Below, in pieces: positions 35,831 to 46,590 of a DNA stretch of 64,000 nt. The notes under the pieces were generated by a model. That model saw only the letters and a program-made list of their open reading frames with translations, made no database searches and was not told the DNA's origin. The first letter of the stretch is position 1. Each line of letters opens with the position of its first letter. The position numbers and the translations under genes were made by a program. This stretch comes from Cucumis sativus (lineage: Eukaryota > Streptophyta > Magnoliopsida > Cucurbitales > Cucurbitaceae), in the NCBI RefSeq assembly GCF_000004075.3, contig NC_026655.2, positions 10,708,723 to 10,772,722 of the forward strand, read 5' to 3'.

Positions 35831-36309
35831 CTTGCCGCTCGGCTATGTCATGACCTTGTTATGTGCATGCAACCTAACCCAAAAAACCTCTATAACCAAA
35901 ACACCAAGCCCATCTCGCCTACAGAGGCATGACTCACAGCCACTACCCAAACACTAATTAACTTTTAGAATCATGACCCATCTTTGAAAAATCATAACTT
36001 AAAATTCATAACTCTTTTGGTAAAACTTTCTTCTACAAAGTTGCTCTAAAGTGTCTTAACTTTGTTATCTCAAAATTTTGAAGGAAAAATCCAAGTAATG
36101 AGTCTTGTAGCTGTCTAGAAGTGAACCTTGCTCATAAATTAACTGAGAAATAACATTCTTGCCTACTCTTGATCAAAATACAAATTTCCTTGAATCTAAA
36201 ATGCGTAGCAACCCTCTCTCACAAACTAGATTTTATTTCTGCACTTTTAAGACCAATTTGAGTAATTTTGCACAAATAAGTTGTGAGAAATCAACTGCTA
36301 AAATTGACC

Positions 36310-36317
36310 TATTTATA
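36310..36317 (-). promoter_or_regulatory. TATA box of the family A LTR
   Basis: tataaata on the minus strand (ctctataaataggtc). Position and orientation fit an LTR promoter about 650 bp into the element as read on the minus strand. The related copy at 60,240-62,480 has a degenerate version (attattaataggt near 60,970). Confidence 0.5.
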
Positions 36318-36955
36318 GAGTCCCTTGCATGCAATTAAGATGACACTTAATCATTGATTAGGTTCACCTCTTAAGCATGCACTTACTCCTCATCACTTCC
36401 TCTACGTCCTCCTTGACTGCAAAATGCATGATGACATGGTTAGGACACTTGGACTTATTTTTAATCGAATGGCCTCACCATGCCACATACATGTCCAAAA
36501 TGCACAGTTAACCTTCATGACCACCTCGCATAGCCTTGGCCGCCCAACACAAAGTGTCTAACCTCTATGATCCTTCCTTTTCGCCAACCTTAAACGTCCA
36601 AAACCCCTTATTAACCTCATGTCCTCTCGCATGGCACCCTTCTTGCTCAATGACACCCACTTGGAGATTCTTCTCGTATGATAAAAGCCATTTCGCCAAG
36701 TCATCCCAAAACGCCTAGACACAAATAACCTTTTTAGAGGTTCTTTCCTTTCTTTGGCCGCCCAATGCTAACCTCTAAATGTCCAATGTGCCATCATTTG
36801 ACACTTAGCCAATTTCTCCAATTTTTCTTAACTTTAACGTAAAATTAAACTTTAACATTTTCAAGATTTTTAACTTCCTTATTCCCTTAAATTTCATTTT
36901 CTTCTATCCTTGACCAACTCAATAATTTCCAAGGGTTTTAAGAAATTTTGGGGTT

Positions 36956-37476
36956 TCACAAGTTGGGAGTTGACACACTTCCTCTTTGATTCACTTGAAC
37001 TCGTCTTACAGTCGCTTGATCAACTAGGTCGTGCGCGCCATTATGTCCTCCGGTGACATGTGTAAGTCCCTGACTGTACATCATAGGGATCTCCATATTG
37101 TTTCCATCTTCAAGTGAAAATCCCTCGTAACTGCTCGAAACATTTGACCCAACATCGGCGAATGTCTCTGCGCATGCTACCATTGTGCGATCTTTCCCGA
37201 ACACATACGATAGTTTATCATAATAGGAGAAAGGCTTGTTCAGGAGGTCATTCACTGCAGAATGGGTCTGTGAAAAAAATATAAAGTAATTGTCAGTTTT
37301 TTATTCCATTAGAAGTGAATCATGGTTCACAGTTAATTATTTTCCTAACCTGACCTAACTGTCAAAAAATTCATTTTCTACAATTATGCACTTAACCTCA
37401 TCGTTCCATCTGAACCCAGTACATAATGGGTCCCACATTTCTACTATTGCTTGAAAGTTCTCTTCAAAGTTTTTAT
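36956..37476 (-). pseudogene. Broken Myb/SANT-like domain protein fragment
   Basis: Two minus-strand exon remnants. 37476-~37355 encodes FQAIVEMWDPLCTGFRWNDE...CIIVENEFFDS and then a stop. 37267-36956 encodes NDLLNKPFSYYDKLSYVFGKDRT and ETFADVGSNV. This is the pattern of plant Myb/SANT-like proteins of the L10-interacting/At2g29880 type, which derive from or accompany transposons. The splice donor after the first exon is lost. The 3' side runs into the family A LTR, whose end is 36960, and the 5' side is cut by the LTR that begins at 37477. It cannot make a whole protein. Confidence 0.65.
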
Positions 37477-38210
37477 TGTTAGAATTTATGTCCTAAAACT
37501 CATAGTTTGTAATCATATTCTATTCAATAAAATTGTTATTGATTTTATAATCTTAAAAGCCAATAAACAAAGGTCCCAAGGCTATTCTTGAGTAAACTTG
37601 AACGGTATATAGAGATGGAATCCGGTTTGACATCTTATTTTGGAGACACTATGGATGCAACCCACTTTGTAGTTAGTACAGATGATGTGATCCTAAATCG
37701 TTCATGTAGAAACATAGAAGTGGGGGCATCCTATGTAAAGAGTTTACATAAGACTGGAAACCATAGAAACAGTCGCTTTTAGGTTATAACATCGTTGACT
37801 TTAATAAAATCGACTATTTCGTTTATAAATATCCAATATAACTTAATTTTAATCTTAAGCTAACTATGAACTTCTGTTCACACGGAATTATCCTTAGATC
37901 TGCAAAGGTGAGTGCAGCTTAATGGCGCTGACCCAATAAGCCTCCCATTTCAGGGGTAAGATTGGGTGGATAGCTAGAGATATATGGTGCAAGATGTAAT
38001 TCACTCCTACCAGTTTCAGGGTTAGTAGATAGGTTGTTCCCTTAAGGACTAAATCCAGGTCTTGAACAAGAGGCCCCCGCCCTCTCATTGGCGCGAGAGA
38101 GATTCGATTAATAGGTTGGACCTAAAACCAATTGTTCAATAGTGGATCAGTGGGACTTAAGAAGAAAGATATAATCTCGAGGGTAAAACTTACCTTTTTT
38201 TCCCTTAGTT
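37477..38210 (+). mobile_element. Family B LTR (tgttagaatttatgtcc type)
   Basis: Starts tgttagaatttatgtccta right where the Myb/SANT-like exon stops. The same start is at 51720. Downstream blocks (ttcccttaag, aggtcttga, ggacctaaaaccaattgttc) recur in order at about 54,150-54,250. These shared landmarks and the TG start argue for an LTR. The 3' end was not located exactly. It has no coding capacity. Confidence 0.55.
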
Positions 38211-38492
38211 ACCTTCTTACAACATTCAAATTTTCAAGTCTTATTCCAAACCAAATTTTGTTTCAATTTCCTTATTAAAACAAATCAATCTTAAAGAATT
38301 GACAATTAGATTTAAACTTATTTTTTTTACAACTTAGGAAATATTAATATAAAAGGAGAATGGAAAGACAACTTATAACAAGTGTTATTGTCTCAACCTA
38401 AGGGCTTTATTCTATTTAAATTGAACGGGACGTCCTAACCTAAACCTAAACCTTGTGTTGATATCAAAATCCTCCCGCTTAAAGGAGACCTT

Positions 38493-38780
38493 TTAACCGA
38501 GTAGTTTAAAACTAATTATGTTGTCCTGTCCATCATCACCTCTCCTCAACAGTATGTAATGGCAAAGAGGTCCATTAAACACCGGCTTAATGTCCAGGAA
38601 ATGACCGAATAAGGTTTTTCTAAACATGTGTATTTGCCTAGGTGTTAACTTATTTTTTATATTTGACACAATCTTCACTGAATGCGAACAACATGTCAAG
38701 TTGACTAGGAGTAAGTCTTTAACGTTGATCTTGGTGACAAGAGACATTTGCAAAACAAAAAACACATGTAAACAAAGCAC
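38493..38780 (-). pseudogene. DUF1985 domain fragment (Ulp1-type transposon protein)
   Basis: The minus-strand frame contains KLTPRQIHMFRKTLFGHFLD, then FNGPLCHYILLRR and ISFKLLG. This is the beginning of the DUF1985 domain found in plant Mutator-like elements that also carry a Ulp1 cysteine protease domain. The frame stops just after ISFKLLG, where the family normally continues with a conserved region, and no protease domain is present. It is a remnant, probably unrelated to the neighbouring genes. Confidence 0.65.
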
Positions 38781-39771
38781 AAATAGTAATCTGTGTTAAA
38801 ACTCGGGACAATCTCTATCGAGGTTCCTCATCTACACAACCCATTAATGAAGTTGCCAAGATTCATTGAAGGAAACTACATGCATTAATGTCAAATATAG
38901 TTCTACATCCAACTACAACAGAAAACCAACTACATATTTTTCCATCTGTCTCATATTTCACAGAAAACACTATAACATAAACTAAAATTCACCCTAAACT
39001 ACATAATCGTTCAAAGTAATTCACTTTTAGAGATTTAAGTTTGAGAACAACTTCTTGAAATTTCGAGAAGCAAAAATTAGAGAATTGTCCTCGATTTTGG
39101 GAGCAAACTTGTTTAGTCTCGACTAAAAAGAGCGCAACACTTATTTTGAAATTAAAAGAAAACACACGATCTTGGTGCTGATCTCGACCGAGATGGACCA
39201 AGAAATTAAGTTGAAACAATTTTTTTTAAAAAAATTTATGAAAAATCTCGATGTCCAAATCAATCGAAATTGACCAATAAAACAAAATCTTAATTTTGTT
39301 TTTTGAAAATGTGCTACTTGCTGTAAAAGTGTACTATTTTATAAAATTTTCCATTAAAATTTGAGAACCTAATGATGGAGGCAGAAAAGGATGGGGATGA
39401 CCAATAAGGTAAGATTTAAGACGGAAGAAGAGGGAGTCCTCGTCAAACAACTCTACAAGTTGCTTACAACGTGGATGAATCCAAAACTCCACCGTTATTT
39501 CCCTCCAACACAGAAGCTTGTCGCCATTGCAATGGCGCCAACAGAGCCATCAATTTCCGATCAGACTGTCCAGATATGCCTGACAACATACACGTTTTTT
39601 CCGCCGCCTAATTCAACCCCCCACGCGTCATCCACATTCTTCAATCCTTCAAAATGCCTCAACCAAATCCCCCCCGACTTCAAACCCACGAACAAGATGA
39701 TGCTTCTCTGACCTATCCCTTTTCCTTTTCCTCTGTTTTCTCCCTTTTCGATACGACCTTGAAACCTGGCA
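38781..39771. other. Intergenic region and NAC 5' flank
   Basis: No host gene is recognised to about 39,350. From 39,360 the base composition changes (C-rich, gene-like). A 106-codon open frame at 39,391-39,711 has no recognisable family and is most likely promoter/leader sequence of the NAC gene, possibly containing upstream ORFs. Confidence 0.4.
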
Positions 39772-42201
39772 ATGGCTGCTGCTGCTGAGAATCGGGTTTC
39801 TAGGGAAGTGCAGCTTTCAATGGCGGTTTCGTCTATGTTTCCTGGTTTTCGCTTTTCGCCGACTGATGAGGAGTTGATTTCGTTTTACCTCAAGAAGAAA
39901 TTGGAAGGGTATGAGAAGAGCGTTGAAGTCATTGCGGACGTTGAAATTTACAAGTACGAACCCTGGGACTTACCTGGTCAGTTCTGCTTTTAATGGTCTG
40001 AATTATCTTTGCTGCTTCATTCTTTTCAATTCGTTTGGGTGTTTTTCCTTCCTGGTGTATGATTAGTGGTTTTTTTTTTCTTATTGTAATTAGCCAAGTC
40101 TATCATTCAATCAGATAATGAGTGGTTTTTCTTCTCCCCTCGTGGAAAGAAGTACCCAAACGGTAATCAGACGAGGAGAGCTACCGATTTAGGCTACTGG
40201 AAAGCCACAGGGAAAGAACGTAATGTAAAGTCAGGTTCTAACACTATTGGTACTAAGAGGACTCTGGTTTTTCATACTGGCCGTGCACCTAAAGGGGAAA
40301 GGACAGAGTGGATTATGCATGAATATAACACCAAAGATAAAGCTCAGGTAAGTTCTTCATGTTTTAAATTACAATTCGCTTATGTTTTGTAGATTTCAAC
40401 TTACGAAAATGATGATGGTTCTTGGAGCAAAATTGTTTTCATTCAAATTTGTGGCTTCTTTTACTGAATTCCTAGACAAGCTTTTAATTTTTTTAATTAT
40501 GGTGATGTGACACCATGCTGTTAAATTTCATGGAGAAATTTGTAGAGGTTAGGGCAAACCACTTGGTTGCATGTTTCCGTGCTGAATAAAATTTGTAGAA
40601 ATGAGCCTTATGCTAGACTTGTGTTGCTGCTCTGTTGGTAAAAATGGACAGTGCTGCAGATTTAGTGTCAACTATCGTGCCTTCTACGCATCGACAATAT
40701 CTGACAAATTTCCTATTCTAGTCATAGAAGAGCTTTTGGATGAGTTGCCTAGGGCAAAATTTTTCTCGAAATTGGGCCTATTGTATGTATGGATATCATC
40801 AAATTCGAGTCCACGAAGTTGACATTCCAAAGACACATTCTGCATACACATTCTGTTTCATCCGGGTACAACTGCTGAATCTCTTCATAAGTCTCCCACG
40901 TTGCCTCGTGCCTTGGCAATCCTTTCCAACTTAGTAAAACTGCCCAACCCTCCTGCCTTATTCTTCTGGTATCCATATACCACATCAGGAATAGCCTTCC
41001 ACTCATGATTCTCTGTGATATATTTTGTAGTTGGTTGAACTGTAGTATACTCTCCCAACATCTTTTTCAATTGCAACAAATGGAATACTGGATGAATTGC
41101 TGCAGTACTTGGAAGTTTCATATGATGATTGAACTATCTTTCGTATGGTGCAGGATTTTCTAGTTGTTTGCCGCCTCAGGAGGAATAATGAATTTCGTCA
41201 ACATAGTTGCTCAAACCGAGCTTCTTCTAGCCAAATGAATTTATCCTTGTTGCAAGCTCATTCTAGTGAGCAGGTAGATTCTACTGAATCCAATCAAAAA
41301 GATGCAGCCGAAACTACACATGTGGATTCAGGTGATCATGATCAGAAGGTAAATTCCAACATCCTGTTCTTCGCACTTCATTTGTGTAATGGCTCTAAAA
41401 TTTTCTAGGTACTCTATTCCAAAAGAACTAAAAATTCCTAGGTGCTCCTTTTACTAATCTTAAGCTGGAAACTGTAGACTACAGATTCTCAAATTTTATT
41501 TCATCTTCTAAATGGGGTGAAGGGGTTTGGATTTTTAAGCTATATATTTGATTGGACCGTGTTAGGTTTGTTTAGAACTTCAACTGATTAAATCTCCCAA
41601 TTAGAATTGGGAAAATGAGATTATTTATCAGAAAAATAAAAAGGTTATATATTGATTGAGGTAATTTTTTGTAAATGAAACTGCTGTGCTAAGTATTTTC
41701 TCTTCTATCTACCCAGCATATCAAGTACTAAAGTTACGCTTAATTGTGTTTAGGATTGTGGCTCTGATGATTTCTACTCCGACATACTAAAAGATGATAT
41801 TATAAATCTGGACACTGCACCTTTGGATGGTGCTTTGGATCCTTTACCACTGATTTTCCAGAGATCAGACACAGAGAGAAGATCCCAGCAGCGAGGGAAG
41901 CGATGGTTTCGAATGGCTACCGAACCAAGGCTCCGCCAATCGAAGAATCAGATTGAAAAAGAGAGAAGCGACTGGAGGAAAGAAGCTAGAAAGTACGAAA
42001 ATTGGTGATTGCAGAAACAAGGTTGAGAAAGCAAGGTTGTGTTCCACAGAAGTATGTCAAAGCCGGTTGATGAACACTGACTCTTGTGGTAGCATTTCGC
42101 TTGGCTACTATGTTCGAGTTGTGATATTTGTTTTGTTGATTTTGATGGCTTTGTTTATGTCTCGATGGGAGGTTTTTGGTATACCCAAGGGACTCTGCTG
42201 A
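39772..42201 (+). CDS. NAC transcription factor of the membrane-anchored (NTL) class, 3' frame broken
   Basis: Exons 39772-39976, 40094-40347, 41154-41348 and 41754-42008 join in phase to 233 codons. The NAC domain is complete: [75 protein letters not shown] and WIMHEY, then VVCRLRR. The tail [14 protein letters not shown] matches Arabidopsis ANAC089/NTL8-type factors, which sit in the ER or plasma membrane by a C-terminal span and move to the nucleus after release. Here the frame ends early at 42006-42008 (KYENW). The expected tail continues in a second frame ([20 protein letters not shown], stop at 42069) and the membrane span in a third ([17 protein letters not shown], stop 42201). Two 1-base changes would explain this. 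As read, the product is soluble. Intron 2 holds a retrotransposon fragment. Confidence 0.8.
40620..41121. mobile_element. Chromovirus fragments in inverted arrangement, in NAC intron 2
   Basis: The plus strand, about 40,625-40,840, encodes decayed Ty3/gypsy RT ([27 protein letters not shown], then [15 protein letters not shown] in a shifted frame). The minus strand, 41121-~40,858, encodes the integrase C-terminal linker and chromodomain ([15 protein letters not shown], then [17 protein letters not shown] in a shifted frame). In an intact element these regions lie kilobases apart in the same direction. Here they face each other and meet near 40,850. Both are broken by frameshifts. The insert ends about 30 bp before the NAC exon 3 splice acceptor. 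Confidence 0.8.
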
Positions 42202-45200
42202 TCTTCCTATGGCATGCTAATGTAAGAGGTTCTGTTAACCAAGCGAAGCATATCTTCAAGTGTCAATTTTGTCATCTTACTTCATTAATATTAACTTCTT
42301 GATAATTTTAGGCCGATTTTATATAATTTTAGGGCAGTATAAGATTTTTAAAATTAATTTTTACAATAATTTGCAATTTCCTCTCAAGTTTTAAAAATAA
42401 AACGATTTTATGATTTTTTTTTTTGAATTTTTGGTATAATTTTTTAAAAATGTTTACCAACACGGTTTTTGTTTTTGTTTATTTCATGGTTTTTGAAAAT
42501 TGTGTTTTATTTCTAACTTCTTATTTAATACAGTGGTTACATAGAATTTTTAATCAAATTATGTGTGTTTTTAATAGAAGTGAATGATAAAATAATGAAA
42601 CTTTGCTTAACAAAACAGCCTAAACTTAAATTATATTTCATTATCAGATTTCTGCATAAGTTTGGAACCAATTTAACCTTGACACATTCACTCTTATTAA
42701 ATTTTTCTATCTTTTATAATTTTTATTAATGGAAACTGTATTGTCGTGGGCATGTTGGATTAGAAAAATTCTTAATAAATAGTAAAAAAGAAAAAAAAAT
42801 GAAACTATTTTTAAAATATAGTAAAATTTTTTAAGAGAATTTTGAGTTGAATGGATTGGATTGGATTTTGCTATATTTTGTTTAAAGAAATCCTATTTTT
42901 CATTTTTTATTATTTCCAAATTGCCAACAGTGGAACCCTATCTTCCTTTTTCTTCTCCTCCATTTGCAACCTCTTATCTTTTCTACAGTGAACCCCCTCC
43001 AACGAGGATCGCAAGATACGAGACATCTTCCATGCAGCAGAGCAATGACTAGAGACAAGTGATAAAGAGTAAAATGAAGACGACAATTGATGAGAGAGGA
43101 ATCCAGAGAGAGAGAGTAGCAATCAAACGTGTCGTGGAGGAGTCATAGCGTTGGCTGGCGCAAGTAGAATGATGATAGTTGAGCGAAACGATGGTCGTAA
43201 CTCGTAAAGTGGTAACATATAAAGTATCACCACTCGTCTTTTATAGATATCATCTTTTCACTTCTTAATTCTTTAATGTGGGACAAGTGAAATGTCCTAC
43301 TACCATGTGCCTTTGTCGTTCTCAAGTCTAAGAGTAATGTGAGTCATTCTCAACCAATTTTAGTTACCTTTTTATTTTCAGGGTTAGTTGTATATGACAT
43401 TTATACCAAAAATAAAAGAATATGTAACACAAGAATAAAATAATTGCATATATATAACACAGAATTGGTACAAGACTAAAAACTCATGCCAAACACAAAA
43501 ACTAATAACTACCATAAGTTGCTATTACTAGTAGTTGCTATCAATGAATATCATCGATAGTTGCTATCAATGATAGCTTTCAATTTCAATGATAGTTGAT
43601 ATCAATGGTGCAGCTATTTTCAATTTGATAAATGTGTTATGAGTTGCAGTTATCATTGATAGTTTTCAATTTGAGAAGTGTGTTGTGATAGCTTCTATCA
43701 ATGATGAAAGCGCTTACATTCAAGGATAAACTTGAAATTCTAAAACATTTTATATTTAGGATTGATCAATATTTGCTATATTTTCCTAGTGTATTCTTGA
43801 TTATACTATTTGTTATAATTTTCCTTATTTTGACCCTAATAATTTGCAATTATGATTAAGACTCCAAAAGATGGGGATGATATTTGATAATGCAATCTCT
43901 CCAAAGGTGTAAAATCAAAGTAGGTATACACTTATTGAAGAATTGACAAATTAACACAAACAAATTAAAGGTCATTGTTATCAATGCATTGGTCACAATA
44001 AAAGAACATAAGGTGTCTGTTGTAATATATCAACAAATATAGTGTATTTGCGTAGTTAAAAAATGAGATAGAATACAATAAATTCACGAATAGTGTATTT
44101 GCAAACAACATTTCCTGAAAATATGGCTATAATTTATACCGAATTTAGGATTTAAATGAATTAATTAACCATTTATTTCTATCAGATTTGAGGCGAAACA
44201 CCGTCATAAGGTACGAGTTTTCAATTAATCTTTTAACATATGAGATAACCGTGTAAATAGCGAAATATCAAAATCATCTACTGCAATTAATATATATTTG
44301 AACAAAAAAATGAAGGAAGAGAAGTGGAAGTAGGTCGTACAGGGGAGCATCATCATCCACACAAACCCCCCCGCCAAGAACAAAACACCAGAAAATAAGT
44401 GCTCTCTCCTATATGACCCTAAGATGGGACTCGCGGCAGTGGCCCAGTGATCGCCACGTGATTGGCCGCACAGTCTGCAGACGGAGTCGGAGGAGAACAT
44501 AATTATATTATTAGTAAGAAGATCAAAACAAAATCTTGTGTTATTTACAACCACGAAAGCATTGAAAGTTAGTGAGTGGTTCAAGTTAAAGATAATATGG
44601 ATGCCCACTACACTACGACTTCTAGGAAGTACTTGTCAACAAAGGCGGTTTTTGCACTCATATCCACATGTGATCAAATTTCCAAATTTAACTCAATTGT
44701 TTTTAGTATCCAGCCGCCCCTCTCACCATCTTCCTACTTGCCTGTACTTAAACTCACATGAACATATAGGCAAAATTATTAATTGAATCTCATGATTCTA
44801 TCCAACAAGGAAAGAACGTTATAAATATCTAGAAGAAAACAATTTTTTTTAACAATTCAATCAACAAAAAAAAAAAAATAATAATTTTGTTTTTCTGCAA
44901 AAGAGTTCCTATCAAATATAAGAATGAGTCTCAAATCATCTACTTATTATTCGTTCTTGATACATTGTAACAATTTTATATGAATGTCGCTTGAAAAAAA
45001 TTTAATATCACATATTCACATGAACTGTGCACAACAAAATATAGTTGTAAATGTGATTAAAAAATAAATTTTATAAAAATTACTTTACAAATTTATTATA
45101 ATAAAACAATTCAAATCTTATAAAATAAAATGTAACAAAAGAGAAAAGAGAAATAAGAAAATCGACGTTGAACTTGAACCATCTCCAAAACGGAAGAAGA

Positions 45201-45799
45201 AGAAAGAAAAATTGTTAGTTTCTCCCCAACTACAACAAAATTATATTATAAGAAATTATTTTATATCATTTTTTCTACTCTCTTTCTTTAAAATCATATT
45301 TTTTTCTCAACTCTTTTAAACTATATTTAAAACGAAGTTACTATCCCTATAAACTATATATTTCTTTAACTATTTCTCTAAAATCATCAAGAATTAACAT
45401 ATCGTAAGACCAAAAATATATTTCAATTAATATGAAAGCAAACCCGTAGATAAAGGATGATAGTTGTGATATGGATTTTAGTGTTTGAAATTGCTTAAGG
45501 CAATGAAATGGTTTTTAGATTTTGAACCGCATATTTTGATAAATTTGTTGAGCTTGCGAAATGAATTTCAAGTTTATGAGAGGGGCTCTTGCAAAAATTA
45601 AAAAAAAAAATTATAATAATAGGGTTCATGTCACTACATTTTCTAAATTGCATAAAATGGTAACAAATTTAAAAGCGGATAACCCTATGATTATCATCTA
45701 ATAGCCATTTGATAGTCTGACTGTCATCTAGCTGATATCATTAATTTTGTCATATTCGCAATATACAAAAAATAGGTGTCATGAGTTGTTTTTTTCTAA
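42202..45799. other. Intergenic region
   Basis: The start is NAC 3' UTR, followed by AT-rich sequence. A GC-richer island at 44,330-44,500 contains a G-box (cacgtg, 44455-44460) followed by attgg, but no gene body can be attached to it. Small repeats at 43,500-43,700 are listed separately. Open frames are not gene-like. Confidence 0.4.
43381..43875. repeat. MITE-like repeat with ctatcaatgatag motifs
   Basis: Begins gggttagttgtatatgac. It contains at least six variants of (g)atagttgctatcaatga between about 43,515 and 43,700. A related sequence is at 49,660-50,060 in the opposite orientation, ending gcaactaaccctt, the complement of the same start. Terminal inverted repeats are weak, so the class is uncertain. 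Confidence 0.45.
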
Positions 45800-46395
45800 A
45801 TGTTTTTGTCATTTGATAGAATTTCTATTTAAGATATATATGTGTCGTTTATGTGAAAACCATTTTATTAAAATGAAATGTATTGAAGAAATCCTCACTC
45901 ACTAGACATTTTGTCTAATTCTTGAAATGTTTTGTTTTCTTTCCTTCTAGGTAGCGAAGGACATTCAGCTTGACCTGCTGTGTCTTGATCGACTGTTGTG
46001 CCTTGTTACGTAACATCTTCTTGTTAGTAACCATCAGTTTCGTCGCACAACATCTAAATTTGTTAAGCGAAGGGGAGGGATATTTTGTAATTCAGTTATT
46101 TGTAACTTAAGCTTTAATTTTGGTACTTGCATTTTACCTAGACATTGACATTTTGTAAACTCTTAATACATATTAGCCTTCGGTTAGAATAAGAGTTCCT
46201 CTTAATGAAGTCTTCCGTTGAGTTAGCTTAGTCTATGATACGCCTGAAAGAGTAAGCGAGTAGTAAAATTCGCTTGTGGCATGAGATAGTACTAGGCGTC
46301 CAACGTATTAGCTTGTGGCGTGAGATAGATGTTAAGTGTCTAGGCATACACACTTCACTTGATTGTATGAGGAGGTCTTGGGAGTGGGTGTGACA
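45800..46395 (+). mobile_element. Family A LTR fragment
   Basis: Contains the block tcactcactagac, tttcttccttctaggtagc-like sequence at about 45,888-45,957, homologous in order to 62,245-62,310 and to the reverse complement of 21,910-21,975. It ends gggtgtgaca near 46,395, comparable to the gggtttcaca end of the 21,697-36,960 copy. Only the 3' part of the LTR is present. Confidence 0.5.
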
Positions 46396-46590
46396 CTTTT
46401 TTTAGTAATACTTTCAATAGATTTATATATCATTTACAATAGTTTTTCTAATAATAATATTACTTCAAACGTGAGAAATCTTAGTATCATAAAGAAAATA
46501 GAGTACAACAATTAGAGAATGAGAAGTATAAGGTGCCTTCTCTATTTGAGTATATGGTGTGGGATACCATTTATTCTTCTTGACTCAAAC

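Larger units (their letters stand above)
21697..36960 (-). mobile_element. Family A solo LTR (about 2.7 kb), split by a Tat element
   Basis: Outside the Tat insertion, 21697-22381 and 34963-36960 form one unit bounded by inverted ends: tgtgaaaccc at 21697 and gggtttcaca ending 36960. Its reverse strand reads as an LTR, with TG...CA ends, a TATA box (minus, 36317-36310) and no internal open frame. The reverse complement of its left part is clearly related to plus-strand sequence at 62,240-62,340 and 45,890-45,960 (shared blocks such as ttctaggta with a preceding tcactca). I found no matching 5-bp target duplication (agaaa versus agttg), so solo LTR is the favoured reading but not proved. Confidence 0.6.

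Noticed and set aside
38430..38455. Telomere-like cctaacctaaacctaaacc
   Set aside because: Only about three degenerate units, well within chance for such sequence, and no array.
44225..44608. 127-residue minus-strand frame with cysteines and hydrophobic segments
   Set aside because: No recognisable domain, lies partly in AT-rich DNA, and has no supporting splice or codon pattern.
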